Assembly (NCBI GenBank): GCA_029168955.1
Contig: JAPDOI010000287.1
Coordinates: 124,001-188,000 of the forward strand
Direction of reading: 5' to 3'
DNA: 64,000 nt
Source: Aplectana chamaeleonis
Taxonomy: Eukaryota; Nematoda; Chromadorea; Rhabditida; Cosmocercidae
The translations under genes and the position numbers were made by a program. The notes beneath the pieces were generated by a model. The model saw only the letters and a program-made list of their open reading frames with translations, ran no database searches and was not told the DNA's origin. Positions 1 through 11,636 of this stretch are shown here, piece by piece (positions within the stretch are counted from its first letter, which is position 1; each line of letters opens with the position of its first letter).

Positions 1-730
1 AAAGGCAAAAACTGGAATTTAGCACAGCCTGGAACAGTTATAATCAGGGATATACCAAAATAAAGTTTTTGGAAACAGAGACAAATCCCAAAAAACAGGC
101 AGAAAACAGAAAATTTTGGTCGTCGGAGTGAAAATTGAAATTTTTTTAAAAGTTTTCAGCTGATCGGTTTCAACCGAGTGCGCCCTCCACGACACATTCC
201 AACCTCCTGAATGGTCTTATAACCAGAAATAATTAAATTTCAATTTCCCCACAATTGAATACAATAACCTCAAAAATATATATTAAAGATATACTATTAC
301 CTGCATTTGGTGCTTTCCATAGAAATGGTAAAGAGGTGGTGCCGAGATCACGACCATATTGAGGTAAAAGAAAGCGCTGCTCCTGGCTGAGGTCGCAGGG
401 GAATATGGCTAGACAGAAAGACCTCCTTCGTGAATTTGTTCATGAGTTACCTGAAAAAGCTCATAAAGAGCATCCACACACAAAAAAAAACAGCTCAACA
501 CGCAGGAACACAGGAGAAACGAGAATGAATTTAGTCGCGCGGCGTCACCCACGCAGGCGAACAGGAAAAGAACATGATAAACACGAATGGACGAATTTGG
601 ACACTTCTTTGGTGACGTCGCGCTACCGAAATCATTCGCGTAAAATAAAAAGCTTCTGCCGCGACTGCAGACCAAGTCACCCATCAGAAGTCAGCCATAA
701 TATTAATGCAAAAAAAGCCATGGCTAGGAT
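1..730. other. No gene recognised
   Basis: AT-rich DNA. The short open frames here are Lys/Arg/Ser-rich in both directions and show no domain. I see no exon-like block with splice sites and no clear repeat. Confidence 0.4.
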
Positions 731-905
731 ATCTTCCATACTTGGGCAAAACTGTAAATATTTTAGAATTTCGAATTTTCGAATATATTCGAAAACCTGA
801 TTTTCTTTGAATTTTCGAGTATACTCGAAAATAAAAATTTTCGAATTTTCGAATAATTTTTCTACTTTTCGGATAAATTTTCTCGAATTCACGAATGATA
901 GTCTG
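731..905. repeat. TTCGAA-type AT minisatellite
   Basis: Degenerate repeats of ATTTTCGAATT / ATATTCGAAA run through this block. The same word family recurs near 2100-2410, 2960-3080 and 8450-8980. The core TTCGAA is self-complementary, so every copy can pair with any other. Open frames over it are artefacts rich in Phe/Ile/Glu/Arg. Confidence 0.7.
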
Positions 906-985
906 ATTTTAAAAATTAGTTTTGAGCTGTCATTTACTGTACTATCACTTTGTGGAAATAGTCATCGGCCTACCACAATGCTAGT

Positions 986-1660
986 CGCTATTCATAGTGA
1001 CGCGTGACGCGTCGCTATGAACAGCGCGTAGCGCGCGGACGTGGCGTTGATGTGTTGATAGCCGACGCCACGCCCGCGCGCGTGACGCCCGCTCCGCCAT
1101 GGTGGCGGCCGTAACAATTTTTGTTATTTTCATTATTAATCCGTCTTCAAATTCATTTTGTTTAATAATAACTAATTTTAGTGCTATCTTCTGCTACTAT
1201 GATAGTGATCGCATGTACAGATTTCGCATGCCCAGCAAAGTTAGGGACCCATTCTAATCCGCTCCGCCATAGCGTCGCCGCTGGAGTATTAAAGTCTCCG
1301 CAAGCGCGTCACGCGCGTTTAGCACAAGACGCTTGGCTTCAGGCGAGAATTGGCCACCACTATACCTTTCCGGGAGCGCCTTATCGCACACAAGCGCCGA
1401 GACCCTAGCGCCGCTCTCAAGACCTACTACCGCGGCGCGGCCGGGCGCTATAGCGGTAAACGTTTTCTCTGCTACCGCCGCGTTTATCATTTTACTTAGG
1501 TGTCGTTTATACTTCGGCCGTCGAGCGGCGCGGCGAAAAGCAATCCTACAATATCGATCGTGCCGCGCCGCGTGATCAATATTACAGAAATTCACTTCGC
1601 CAACAGCCTCTCGGCGGCGGAATTATAAACGTTTCCTCAATATCGATCGTGCCGCGCCGT
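986..1660. repeat. GC-rich palindromic block
   Basis: The block opens with an imperfect inverted repeat of about 19-nt arms (986-1004 and 1008-1026) around CGCG. It continues with another stem (ACGTGGCGT pairing with ACGCCACGT-like sequence near 1038-1074). The word ATCGATCGTGCCGCGCCG occurs twice, about 88 bp apart (near 1553 and 1641). It resembles the GC-rich interior of a fold-back element. No coding evidence. Confidence 0.45.
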
Positions 1661-2420
1661 GCAGGACTGTGCGTAACAGAATTTTGTTAGTAAAAAGTTT
1701 TCAAATTCCTCGTAATTCGCAAATCGTAATTCACAAGGCCTGAGCAAAACCAAACCTTCCCAGCCAAGCGAAGACCACTCCAAGCTAATGTTTCCAGAGT
1801 AGTCCTCTGGAACGGAGGGTTTTGAAGCTAAAACCCTGGCACTGTCCATATCTGCCTGACAGCTACATAATAAAATGCAAAACGAGAGAAAATGGTTTGC
1901 GTTGGCTGGCCGTTCAAGCCAGCCTCTCCCACCGATGGAGCGCCTTACGTTGACGCAATATTTCGAACGATCCAAGCATGTGAGAACCCCAAATCGGTCG
2001 TGGTGAATAGGCCAAGATGGTGCTTTTGATAAAGTGTGCTTTCAAAGGTTGGTCATCAAAAAGAACTTTTAATGAAATGATGATTGTGCATTTCGATTAT
2101 TCGAAATTCAAAAATTCGAATATGCTCTTTAGAAGATCTTCGAATTTTGAATACTATTCGAAGTTTGTTTTCGAAATATTCGAATTTCGAATAGTATTCG
2201 AAAGTCTGTTTTCGAAATATTCGAGTTTCGAATATTAATCGAAACCGCTTCTTACGAAGTATTAGAATTTCGAATAGTATTCGAAAGCCCGTCTTCGAAA
2301 TATTCGAATTTCGAATAATATTCGAAAACCAAATTTTTCGAATTTTGAATGATTCGAAATTCGAAAAATCATTCGAACATTTTTCGAATAATATAATTCG
2401 GTCCGAAGTTTGAATAAGAC
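1637..2420 (-). repeat. Inverted copy of the 8.4-9.4 kb repeat
   Basis: Blocks here (GGTTGGTCATCAAAAAGAA, a TGATTGTGCATTTCGATTATTCG block, the GATGGAGC and TATTTCGAACGATCC blocks) match, in reverse complement and with divergence, the sequence at 8448-9420. The 2100-2410 part is the expanded TTCGAA minisatellite. Probably two copies of one dispersed repeat in opposite orientation. Confidence 0.55.
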
Positions 2421-2429
2421 CCAAATCAA

Positions 2430-5120
2430 CTTTGCCTTCGTTGAATAAGACCCAAATCAACTTTGCCTAAGAAAAATCACTCCTAAAATGATCTTAGAGT
2501 CTATTATATCTATATCTATCACTACTAAACACCTATAAGGCCGATTTGTCAAAATTCTCTATAGGTTTTTCACCCTATTTTGAAGATTCAACTAAAGATT
2601 TTGTATTCTTTTGGATAAGACGACAAACTAGAGAAGTTTATTATGGACTATCCATCACACTAGAGCTGTGAAATGAATTAGTCTTTTCCAAACACACTAG
2701 ACTAGTTTGTGTGACCAAGCTAGCTGTCTGTCGAACCGAAAGAAGCGGCTTATTTCGTTGTACACAAGTGGGTTGCCTATTCTGAAAAAGTACCGGAAAT
2801 TTTAAACAAAAAAAGTTGCTAAGCGAAAAAACCGTGCCGCCTATTCAGTATCGATTCGCCTAGGGATATCATTCCTCACCTCGGTAAAGCTGATTAACAA
2901 GAGTTGAACTCTATCTCCCAAGTATAAACTCCTCCAAAAAACACCAACTTTTGAGAATTTCAAGTTATTCGAATAATCGAATATTCAAAGAAGTGGAATA
3001 TTAGTTTATTCGAACAATCGAATATTCTAAGTAGTGGATTATTCGAATTATTCGTTTATTCGAATATTCAAAAAAATTATTCGTTCCAACACTCTAATGC
3101 ATACTGAACTTTCTTGACGGCAACTTGACACAAAAAAAATTTGCTGATAAGGTTCGGGAAGGAAAGCTCGGCACTGTGTTCCTGCACGTCATCTAATTGA
3201 TTCTTTTGAAGGCAAAGTTCACGATAATCTTCAATTTCGAGATTATCTGCTAAAACGAATGCTTGGCCCTAGATAGACCTGAAACGACGAAAAAAGTAAG
3301 AAAATCGCACCCAAAGTACGCGAGATCCTGTACTCTCACTATGCTCCAGTAATCTTAGTAGACCTGTTTATTGTGACAATGAAATCTTTTATGGAGCCGT
3401 CCACTGAAATTATCAGATCCCTTTTGCTCCGTTCTTTCTTTTGGACTTTAGCTATTACTGTTTCGCATAAAATATTCTTCTATTTTTACGTGACCCCACT
3501 TTTCTCCGATCGCAACCGCAGAGAACATGCTTATGCTACCGGACTACTACTTGAGGCCAGAGAATTATGTCACTGAAAAAAAGGTGTCTTACTTTCGCCG
3601 CTTCTTCCTGATTTCAGTAGCCTTTTGTAGCCAACGCGGTGTTTTTAGTTAGGAAATCGGTAACGAAAATCACTGTGAACACTGTCTCTAAGAAACGAAT
3701 GCAGAAGAGTGAGGCTCATATGAGCAGGAATTAGATTCACCATCAACATGATATTGGTACTGCTATACTTGAAAATATGCATGACGTTTTTATGCTTAGC
3801 CCAATTTATTCGCTTTCTAATTATCGAATGATGTGAATAACAAAGATGGATGTCAACTGTATTTCACAGATAAGCAGATGGATACAAACGCACTAGTTGT
3901 TTTGTCGTTCGGTGTGTAGGGTGGAGCACCAACGTAGCATTTAATAGATAGCAACAATATACTAATTAGAAATGATGAACAACAGTTGCCTTATATAAGA
4001 TGCTGGGTGCAAAGCACGGGAAGATGTCTAGGCTAATGTTGGGGAATTGAGAGAAGAGATATTGGGAGCAGACCGTCATTGCCAAAGTTCATAGAACATT
4101 CATTTGAACAGATTGCCTTGGGAGTTTACAGAGAACGTTGTCACGGGACCGTGTGCATTTGGCACACTGTGTAAATGATAAACGTTGTGTCGCATCGCTC
4201 GCCGCTGGAAGTATGATCCCGGCCTTAGGCCATTGTTATACCTCCAGTCTGCGACCGCGACAGGTTCGTTCATCAATAACGAATCGTGTCGGGACCCACA
4301 CTCTCACCTTGAAAAAAGCTGTCGCGTGAACACTGCATGCGCCGGTCGCTTTGCAGGGTTGGAGATGGGTGTTATACATTCAAATGTTAAAACCGTGCCG
4401 CAGTCGGTCGCTGTCGCGGACGTCGGTCGCAGTGTGACGCACTGTGACCGATGCCCGCGACAACGATGGAGTAATTGGTTAGGTGCGGGTTCCCCTTTTT
4501 TCCATCCTTTTTCGTAGTTCCTTTTTTCATTTCTCTCCTGGTGTCTTCACTTAGTCTTAGATGTATAGATCATAGTACCTGCCCCTTTATAAAACTGAAT
4601 TTAAACTGATTTGCCCTAAGATTCCGGGTTATTGATCCGAAGTCTTGTCTGCAATAGCGCGGGTGATGGCGCGTGTCAGACGTAACTTGGCGCGATGTAT
4701 GGCATAGCATACCATGGCCCTCAGCGACAGCGACGTCGCTCTCCTCTGCGACCACGACAGGGCTGAAGGAGAGTATAACAATGGCCTTCTTAGGCCCAGT
4801 CGAATTGAAGCTTTCACAATCACTGATACCATATTTTTAGAACCATTATTCACTACCTCTCTGAGTCAAGTTCTTCCAAAAATTTTATAAGTCTAGTATC
4901 GATTTTGTTGAGACGTCCATTATGGGAAAGAGAGAGAGACCAATCGGAATAGACTTGTTAGGCTCCAAAACAATTTAACCCGTCGCCTTTCGAGACGTCC
5001 AGAGCGATTAAAAATGCGCAGTTCTTGAACGACTTCATAACAGCTCTTCGATAGGCGAGTTCTTTGCGTCCACAATTCACAGTATGTAAAATCGACCATT
5101 GATGGATCATGATTTCCTTG
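2430..5120. other. No intact gene; minor repeats
   Basis: Contains a TTCGAATAATCGAATATTC-like stretch at about 2960-3080. At 3373-3560 there is a diverged plus-strand relative of the repeats at 16740-17095 and 22640-23010. Near 4380-4480 lies a GC-rich stretch of GTCGGTCGC/GCGACAACG words that can self-pair. No domain, splice-flanked exon or RNA gene was recognised. Confidence 0.35.
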
Positions 5121-5570
5121 AAAGGCAGGGTTCGCGATAAAAACTACTTTTGAGCTCTCTCAATAAGAATGTATATTTGGCCATCACAAAAGTAAAAATA
5201 AGTGAAAAAAACCCGGAAATTCGAGGGAAAAACGCTCAAAAACAAAGTGTAACAGCTAACTACCGGTGTCGGCCGGCCCCCTAATTGACGCTATTTTCAT
5301 CAATGCTTGCTTATCCGACATTTATTTTGCTGTTAAAGTAATCAGTAGTTTTCACAAATGTTCAGGAATTACTCTAGAAGCAAAGTAAAAGTTGACAAAA
5401 CAGGCTTTTTACCCAAATCTCGATAATCGGGGGCGGGAGGACACCAAGCCATAACTTTCTCCTGAGCGTCTTTTATCCAATTTTTTACTCATTTTCACTT
5501 TTGTGATGGCCAGATCTACCATTCTATGGTGATAGCAAAACAACCGATTTTATCGAGAACCCTGCCTTTG
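5121..5570. mobile_element. MITE family 1, copy A
   Basis: About 450 bp with terminal inverted repeats AAAGGCAGGGTTCGCGATAA and (reverse complement) TTATCGAGAACCCTGCCTTT. It lacks any transposase frame. Further copies lie at 18768-19166 and 47968-48412, with a half copy at 18505-18702. All share internal landmarks (CACTTTTGTGATGGCCA, GGTGTCGGCCGGCCCCC). Abuts and slightly overlaps a family-2 MITE on its right. Confidence 0.85.
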
Positions 5571-6062
5571 AGGCAGTGTCCACGATAAAAACCATGTCTG
5601 ATTTTTTGGTGGAGATCGGCAGCTTCGGGGCCTAGCGGAACCCTAACGTTGAAAAAACTGAGAAAAATGAGCTCGGAACGGTCCCCTGCGGCCCCAAAGT
5701 TGGACACCCATCAGCTCGTCACCCCCAGATGCACTTTCCACGCCCACCGACGTGAACAAATGAATGCTCGAGATCAAGAGATGAGCGACGATTTCCAATC
5801 AGTAGCCCCGTTCTTCCCTTCATTCTCAACTTCTCTCTCTCTACTCAGGTCAGCTCGCATACATCGGCTGCAAAAGACGGAAGTTGCAAGCCTCGGACAA
5901 CTCGTCCACCATGTTTCCTTAGCTCAATATTTGTGGGACCATAACTCCGTTCCCTGAAGGTCTTGTGCGATTCCAGAGATATTGTTGGAATCAGCATGGG
6001 GCCGTTTTCAAGATAGGCGGGAGAACAGAGAAACGATTTCTATCGTGAACACTGCATTTAAA
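5567..6062. mobile_element. MITE family 2, copy A
   Basis: About 500 bp between GGCAGTGTCCACGATAAAAA and its inverted partner TTCTATCGTGAACACTGC. A second copy is at 9484-9975. The interior carries a core of about 170 bp (around 5780-5960) also seen at 9690-9870, 30555-30720 and, more diverged, 31210-31400. It sits exactly next to MITE family 1, so one element inserted at the end of the other. Confidence 0.85.
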
Positions 6063-7780
6063 GGTATCGTACGCGCTGAAAACCACTTATCATTTTTCGG
6101 TTCGAATGATTTTCTAGGTCCACCCAGGAACGTAGTGAGAGTTTGTTTGATTAAAAATACCTTAGTGTAAAGATAAATGAGGTCGAATGTCTCAAATTCC
6201 GTCAAAAGAGGCCGGCCCTCCGTCAGTCATCTGGCACGATTTGCTGTAAGCCATCATATAAGTAAATGATCAACAATCGATACAGTACAACAAGAGAGAA
6301 GTTGATGAACTATACTATACGATTACGTGAAGAATGACTTTTCTACACACATCGATTAACCTTTTCTTCTCCACAAATCATTTGAAAGAAAGATGAATTC
6401 CATTTGATGCTCAGATAAAAACAGCCCACTTCCCGCCGGCCAAGTCGGCCTAGTCGACTTCGCGCGGCCCCAATCTTGTGGGCGTGGCACAGCGCCCCAC
6501 TTCCTGCGGAGAGAGAGGCTTGCCCGTCTTTCCGCGGAGTGTCGGCGGACAGTCGGCTACTCCTAGGGGTTCTCAGGCAAACTAGGGATCGGAGCGCCGT
6601 AGAATACGTCAGGTATGGATCGGGATGTCGGACAGCCGGTGCACCTGCCGAAAGTGCCAGCGCTGGCTTTTGGCCGGCAGGCTGTGCGAGTGCTGGCTTT
6701 CCGCATATTGCTATATTGCATGCACATACGGGTATTGTCACGTCATTGACCTGCCCGTCTTCATCGACTCCTGTCAACTCGTCACGCCATTTCCTTCTCA
6801 TTCAGTGTCCTCACGCGCTCTGGCATTCACTCTGAAGTCGCATCTCGCCCTCTTCCATATTTTGTTTAAATACTGTAGCGTTCAAAATTGAAATGAGTGT
6901 TGTTTCAATCATTCGAACTGTATGTATTGGGTTTACAAAGAAGTTTCGAGGATTTTACAAAATGTTTCATGGCTGGTTCGTTAATTCATCTAGGCTACCA
7001 CTTCTTTGGTGGATTACCAATGGTTACAGACACTTGCAATATATAGATTTATTAACAAGTACCTGCTCAGTGAACAGACGAACCCTCTATCAACATTCCA
7101 TCGCCTTTTATACAGATTGGGGAGGCGGCCCCACAAACAAGTATTATACAAAGTTGTAATTACAGCTATATTCACAGGATGTACCGAGCCTCAAGCAGTA
7201 GCTCATCTATCAATTGTAGCGGGACCTATGAGGCACACCCGCGTGTAATTAACCTACCAGACACCACCCTCTGGATACGATGCCTAACGGCAGAGTCGTA
7301 AATGGTGTCTGGGCTATGGATGAACTATACAAAGTTTTATGACCGTTCTGATTCTTAGTACTTAATACCATTTGCCCTAACCTATATAAGTTATATTAGA
7401 TTTAGATTCACAAGGTTGTGTATCCACAACACTGGGGCGGCCGGCAATTAGCGGTAGCTAAAATGTTGTACAGATGTCAGGCCAATATTCATTTGCACAT
7501 TCGAAGGTTGAAAAATAGTGTACAATAAATCGACTTTATATGAGATTTGGTTGTTCACAACAACTTCTGCTAACCTGAAAGATATTGCTCATGACCTGGT
7601 CGAGCAGAATTTAACTTCTTTGAATAATCCGTAGACTAGTGCGACCTAAGGGTCAACTAAAAAAGAACTTTCTCTTTCTCATAGTCCTGGCCGCCTCCTC
7701 GCTTGTGAGTGAACAGTTTATCACATGCGTATCGACTGGAACGGCCGCAGGCGGCATAGGCGCAAGCGAATTGTATTGCT
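6063..7780. other. No gene; GC-rich repeat at 6585-6705
   Basis: The block at about 6585-6705 (CTGGCTTTTGGCCGGCAGG and flanks) is present in inverted orientation at 22085-22225. Otherwise unremarkable AT-rich sequence with short open frames and no domain or splice-bounded exon. Confidence 0.4.
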
Positions 7781-7784
7781 AGTA

Positions 7785-8430
7785 TCTCTTGGGCATCTAT
7801 AGTATAACTGCGCAGTACCCCGTCCCGAGCCGCTTGTTCTGAGCAGTCTTAGGCTCGAGAAGGTCGTTTTTTGTGCTTTTTTACCCTTCCGAAATGCTCA
7901 GTGAACTTCCGAAAACCTGAAAACCGATCTCATAATCATGTCTAGCGCCTAAGCGAAATATGGGTGAAAACAAATTTTCCGCACTTTGTGCAGACTTATA
8001 GCATTTTGGGCTTGTGCGAATTCTCGGTTGAGAATTCGCTTCTTCAGTAAGGGGGTTCAGAAAAGCTACGGGAAAGGTTCCAGATTTGACATAAAAGTCT
8101 CCCAGGAGGTTTTTAGGGGCCCTGATTATGAACCTGAGGTTTACTGGTTGATTTTACAATTTACAAAAATTTGGCCTTGATTCGCTTGAAGCATCCCAGC
8201 AGCGGAAAATTTTTAGAACCAAACACCACTTTCCAAATTTCCGGATTTGTTCTACGGATGTGTCTCAAATTCATTTTCTGAGGGTGAATTGATGTGCCGA
8301 ACATCAATCTGAGGTCCCTATGCCGATTTTCTACAGATTATAGTGGGTATACGGTAGTCTGATCAATGTCTCAGATTTGACTCAAAATTCGTATGCGGGG
8401 GTTACTCGTAGAGGTGAATACGAATTAGAT
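7785..8430. repeat. Dispersed repeat (AATCTGAGGTCC type)
   Basis: Shares its start (GTATCTCTTGGGC, then TGCGCAGTACCCCGTCCC) and its interior phrase style (GAACCTGAGGTTTACTG, CATCAATCTGAGGTCC) with the long-TIR element at 19808-20842 and with 43780-44450. Most likely a truncated copy of that family. Confidence 0.5.
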
Positions 8431-8447
8431 GTCCTTCGACTGATGAC

Positions 8448-9073
8448 TTTCGATTAATATTCGAAATTCGAATGTTTTGAAGAGCATATTCGAATTCTTG
8501 AAATTCGAGTAATCGAAATGCACAATCATAATTTTATTAGAAGTTTTTTTATCAACCTTTGAATGACCTATTCACCCCACGCCCGAGTTGATGTTCCCAT
8601 ACGCTTGGATCGTGTGAGATGTTGCGTCACCGATATTCGATTAATATTCGAAATTCGAATATTTTGAAGAGCATATTCGAATTTTTCAAATTCGAATAAT
8701 CGAAATGCACAATCATAATTTCATTAGAAATTCTTTTTTTTTTCTGATCAACCTTTGAAAACATTCTCTATCAAAGCACCATCTTGACCTGTTCACCCCA
8801 CGCCCGAGTTGAGGTTCCCATACGCTTGGATCGTGTGAGATGTTGCGTCACCGATATTCGATTAATATTCGAAATTCGAATATTTTGAAGAGCATATTCG
8901 AATTTTTGAAATTCGAATAATCGAAATGCACAATCATAATTTCATTAGAAATTCTTTTTTTTTTCTGATCAACCTTTGAAAACGTTCTCTATCAAAGCAC
9001 CATCTTGACCTGTTCACCCCACGCCCGAGTTGAGGTTCCCATACGCTTGGAACGTGTGAGATATTGCGTCACC
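8448..9073. repeat. Tandem repeat, about 221-bp unit, three copies
   Basis: Copies start near 8448 (shortened, about 184 bp), 8632 and 8853. Each runs from a TTCGAATATTCGAA block through AATGCACAATCATAATTT, CACCCCACGCCCGAGTTG and GTGTGAGATGTTGCGTCACC. Copies two and three are nearly identical; copy one is more diverged and internally deleted, which suggests stepwise duplication. Confidence 0.85.
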
Positions 9074-9483
9074 GCACAACGTGCTCCATCGGTAAGATAG
9101 GAGGGTGGATTGAACGGCAAGCCAATGCAAACCGTTTTTCTCTCTTTTCCGCATTTATTATGTAGCTATCAACCAGATCTAGACAGTACCAGGGTTATAG
9201 CTTCCGGGACCCTCTCTTTCCAGAGGAACAGTTACTTGAAAAACGAACGGGAGTGTTTGAGCTCACTAATCTATAATGACTATTCCGAGAATATCAGCTT
9301 TGAGAGGCTATTATGGGTTGTGTTTAGCGAATTTACGTCCATTTCTGTAGTTCCTGAGCTTCAGCGAATCCACCTAGCCGCGCCTTGGCGTAGTGTTAGG
9401 TCTTGGGAGCGGCGTTAGGGTTTCGGCGCTTGGGTGCGATAAGGCGCTTCCCCAGAAAGGGATAGTGGTGGCCACGTCTCGCC
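9074..9483. repeat. Continuation of the 1.6-2.4 kb repeat in opposite orientation
   Basis: Follows the tandem array directly and matches 1637-1980 in reverse complement with divergence (CATCGGTAAGATAGGAGGG, CAAACCGTTTTTCTCTC, TTATTATGTAGCTATC). No conserved frame was recognised. Confidence 0.45.
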
Positions 9484-9975
9484 TTAAAGGCAGTGTTCAC
9501 GATAAAAATGTGTTTCAGTTCCCACTAGGAATGGGTAGTGGAGGGGCACACTGTAACGTTGACGTCGAAAGAACGCTTGAAAACGAGCCAGGAAACGTTT
9601 CAATAGAGCCCGAAGTTGCCACTTCGAGCGCAGGGCAAACTCAAAAAGCTCAACACACGCCCACCGACGTGAACAAATGAATGCTCGAGATCGTGAGATG
9701 AGCCATGATTTCACATCATTAGCCCCGTTCTTCCCTTCATTCTCAACTTCCCTCTTTACTCATGTCAGCTCGCATACATCGGCTGCAAAAGACGGAAGTT
9801 ACAAGCCTCGGACAACTCGTCCACCAAGTTTCCTTAGCTCAATTTTTGAGGGACCGTAACTCCGTTCCCAGAAGGTTTCGTACGATTTCAGAAACATCAT
9901 TGGAATCAGTATCGGGCCGTTTTCAAGATAGGCGGAAAAACAGAAAAAGATTCCTATCGTGAACACTGCCTTTAA
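9484..9975. mobile_element. MITE family 2, copy B
   Basis: Ends are TTAAAGGCAGTGTTCACGAT and its inverted partner ATCGTGAACACTGCCTTTAA. The interior holds the shared core of about 170 bp (from about 9690) with the same landmarks as copy A (GCCCCGTTCTTCCCTTCATT, GCTCGCATACATCGGCTG). The open frames here are fortuitous frames through this core. Flanking TTAA suggests a TTAA target. Confidence 0.85.
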
Positions 9976-11275
9976 GCAAAGCGTTTTGTGCTAGCATTTC
10001 GGTGAGCCCTCTTAACCAGTACCGACAAATCCAGCCCCATTGACAGATTCTGCAGCCATCCTGATTAAAAATGGCTTGAGATTAAGAGTAAGTGTAACCG
10101 ATGAATATTTCTACTCAGTGATAGTCACAGCAAATTCCAGCTCGAACATGGTTTTAATATCGAAGCTATCATTTGTAAATTCGAGAATATTTGTCCGAGA
10201 AGTGAAAAAAACCTGAGAAAACTATTTGGAAATTCTAAAAAAAATGTTTTCGATTTTATGCACAAAATCGAAATTCAAAAATTTCACCAGCTTTACCCAA
10301 GTATAGTGTAGATGCTCGCCGACCGGAATGACTACAGCCGATCGGCCGACTATGACAGCTTTCTTAAAGAGGCTTCAGAGTTACGACAAAACCATGAAAC
10401 CCAATTGTAGACCTAATACATGTTAAATGAGAAAGAAATTCCTTCGCCTAGTCCCTTCATCCTGTTCAACAACAGTTACTTCAGCTTTGATTGCGCTGCG
10501 CTACTTACCTCAATTAAAGAAATGTGTTCTCAGGTGCAACACAAAGTGTAGCGACAGCGAATTTGACGGCGCAAACATTAGAAAGCCGTGCAACTTCAAT
10601 GTGGGTGGGAACGCTAAACTTTGCACTGGAACAAAATCAGAGTGAGGGTGAGTCGTCCGTCATGTTAGGTTCCGAATGATAGTCAGCGTCTATGTAGCTT
10701 TCTACAGGTTTCTTTTTCAATAAATTGCAGGTTGGTCAAGCATAACTACCGCTGGGAGATTTTGTGGATTGGAAGAGCACAACACCTGGTGAAGGTGGTA
10801 TGGATGAGGCGCGTCTTCATCGCTATTCTGGACGGTACGGTTTTTCTTCCAGATGTGCGAAAAATTCTTGAGCGTTCAATATTGTTATTCAGGATTTTTT
10901 TCTTTTGCAATACATAGAAAAACACAAACTTTCGAGATCCCAGGTTACCAACTTTTACATTAATTGCAGCTGCTAATTCTTTGTGACCATGCAAGTTCTG
11001 CACCTTCCAGCCGCTTGTTCTTGTCCACACATCCGTTCCCAGCTTAGAAAAAAAAAGATATAGTGGTTCATAAATATGAACAGTCATTCAATGATAACGC
11101 TAGCACTCACATCTGCGCACCCGAAAACTGCTGTCGACATACCTGCCACACCCTAAAACAAAAACCCGCTCCACGCCCCGTTGAGGAGCCGGCGTCGCCA
11201 GTGAGATAGTGGCCGTGGAGTCCGAAATTCGAAGGTTATGTCGCCCGCGGTAGTGGCTGTATCGGGCACGGTATA
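9976..11275. other. No gene confidently recognised
   Basis: Mixed AT-rich DNA. A stretch at about 10731-10840 follows a TTGCAG acceptor-like site and reads openly in one frame, but it lacks a convincing donor or partner exon, so I do not call an exon. No repeat boundary was found. Confidence 0.3.
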
Positions 11276-11351
11276 AACTGTAGTAGGCGAGCAGCTGCTT
11301 CATGCCTGGGCGACTGCCCAGGCATGAAGCAGCTGCTCGCCTACTACAGTT
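11276..11351. repeat. Perfect palindrome, 36-bp arms, 4-nt loop
   Basis: Positions 11276-11311 and 11316-11351 are exact reverse complements around the loop GACT (arm begins AACTGTAGTAGGCGAGC). No mismatch was seen in 36 bp. In RNA this would be a single strong hairpin. A much longer, imperfect fold-back follows immediately at 11376-11573. Confidence 0.95.
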
Positions 11352-11375
11352 CGTAACGTGGCCACCTTCCCCGTC

Positions 11376-11573
11376 CGATTCCAAAGAGCCGACTGATGCA
11401 CACTGTGAGATGAGAAGCCTTCAATACCAGTATCATTGTCAATATTTCCGTCTACACATGACAACGTTCTGCCATATCAAGGACGTTGTCATGTCTAGAC
11501 GAAAATATTGTCAATGACACTGATATAAAAGACTTCTCATCTCACAGTGTGCTTCAGTCGGCTCTTCGGAATT
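11376..11573. repeat. Fold-back with arms of about 90 bp
   Basis: The left arm (about 11376-11468) and right arm (about 11482-11573) are reverse complements at roughly 85-90 percent, around a short centre near CTGCCATATCAAGG. Landmarks are AGAGCCGACTGATGCACACT on the left and AGTGTGCTTCAGTCGGCTCT on the right. Mismatches are scattered point changes, as expected of an ageing hairpin element. Confidence 0.85.
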
Positions 11574-11636
11574 GACATGAACAAACTCCTTATCCCGCGC
11601 TCTGCCAAAATCAATGTTTTTCACTAAGGTCAACAT

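Noticed and set aside
10731..11087. Possible exon after TTGCAG, and a 113-residue antisense frame
   Set aside because: No matching donor or partner exon in phase, and no recognisable family on either strand.
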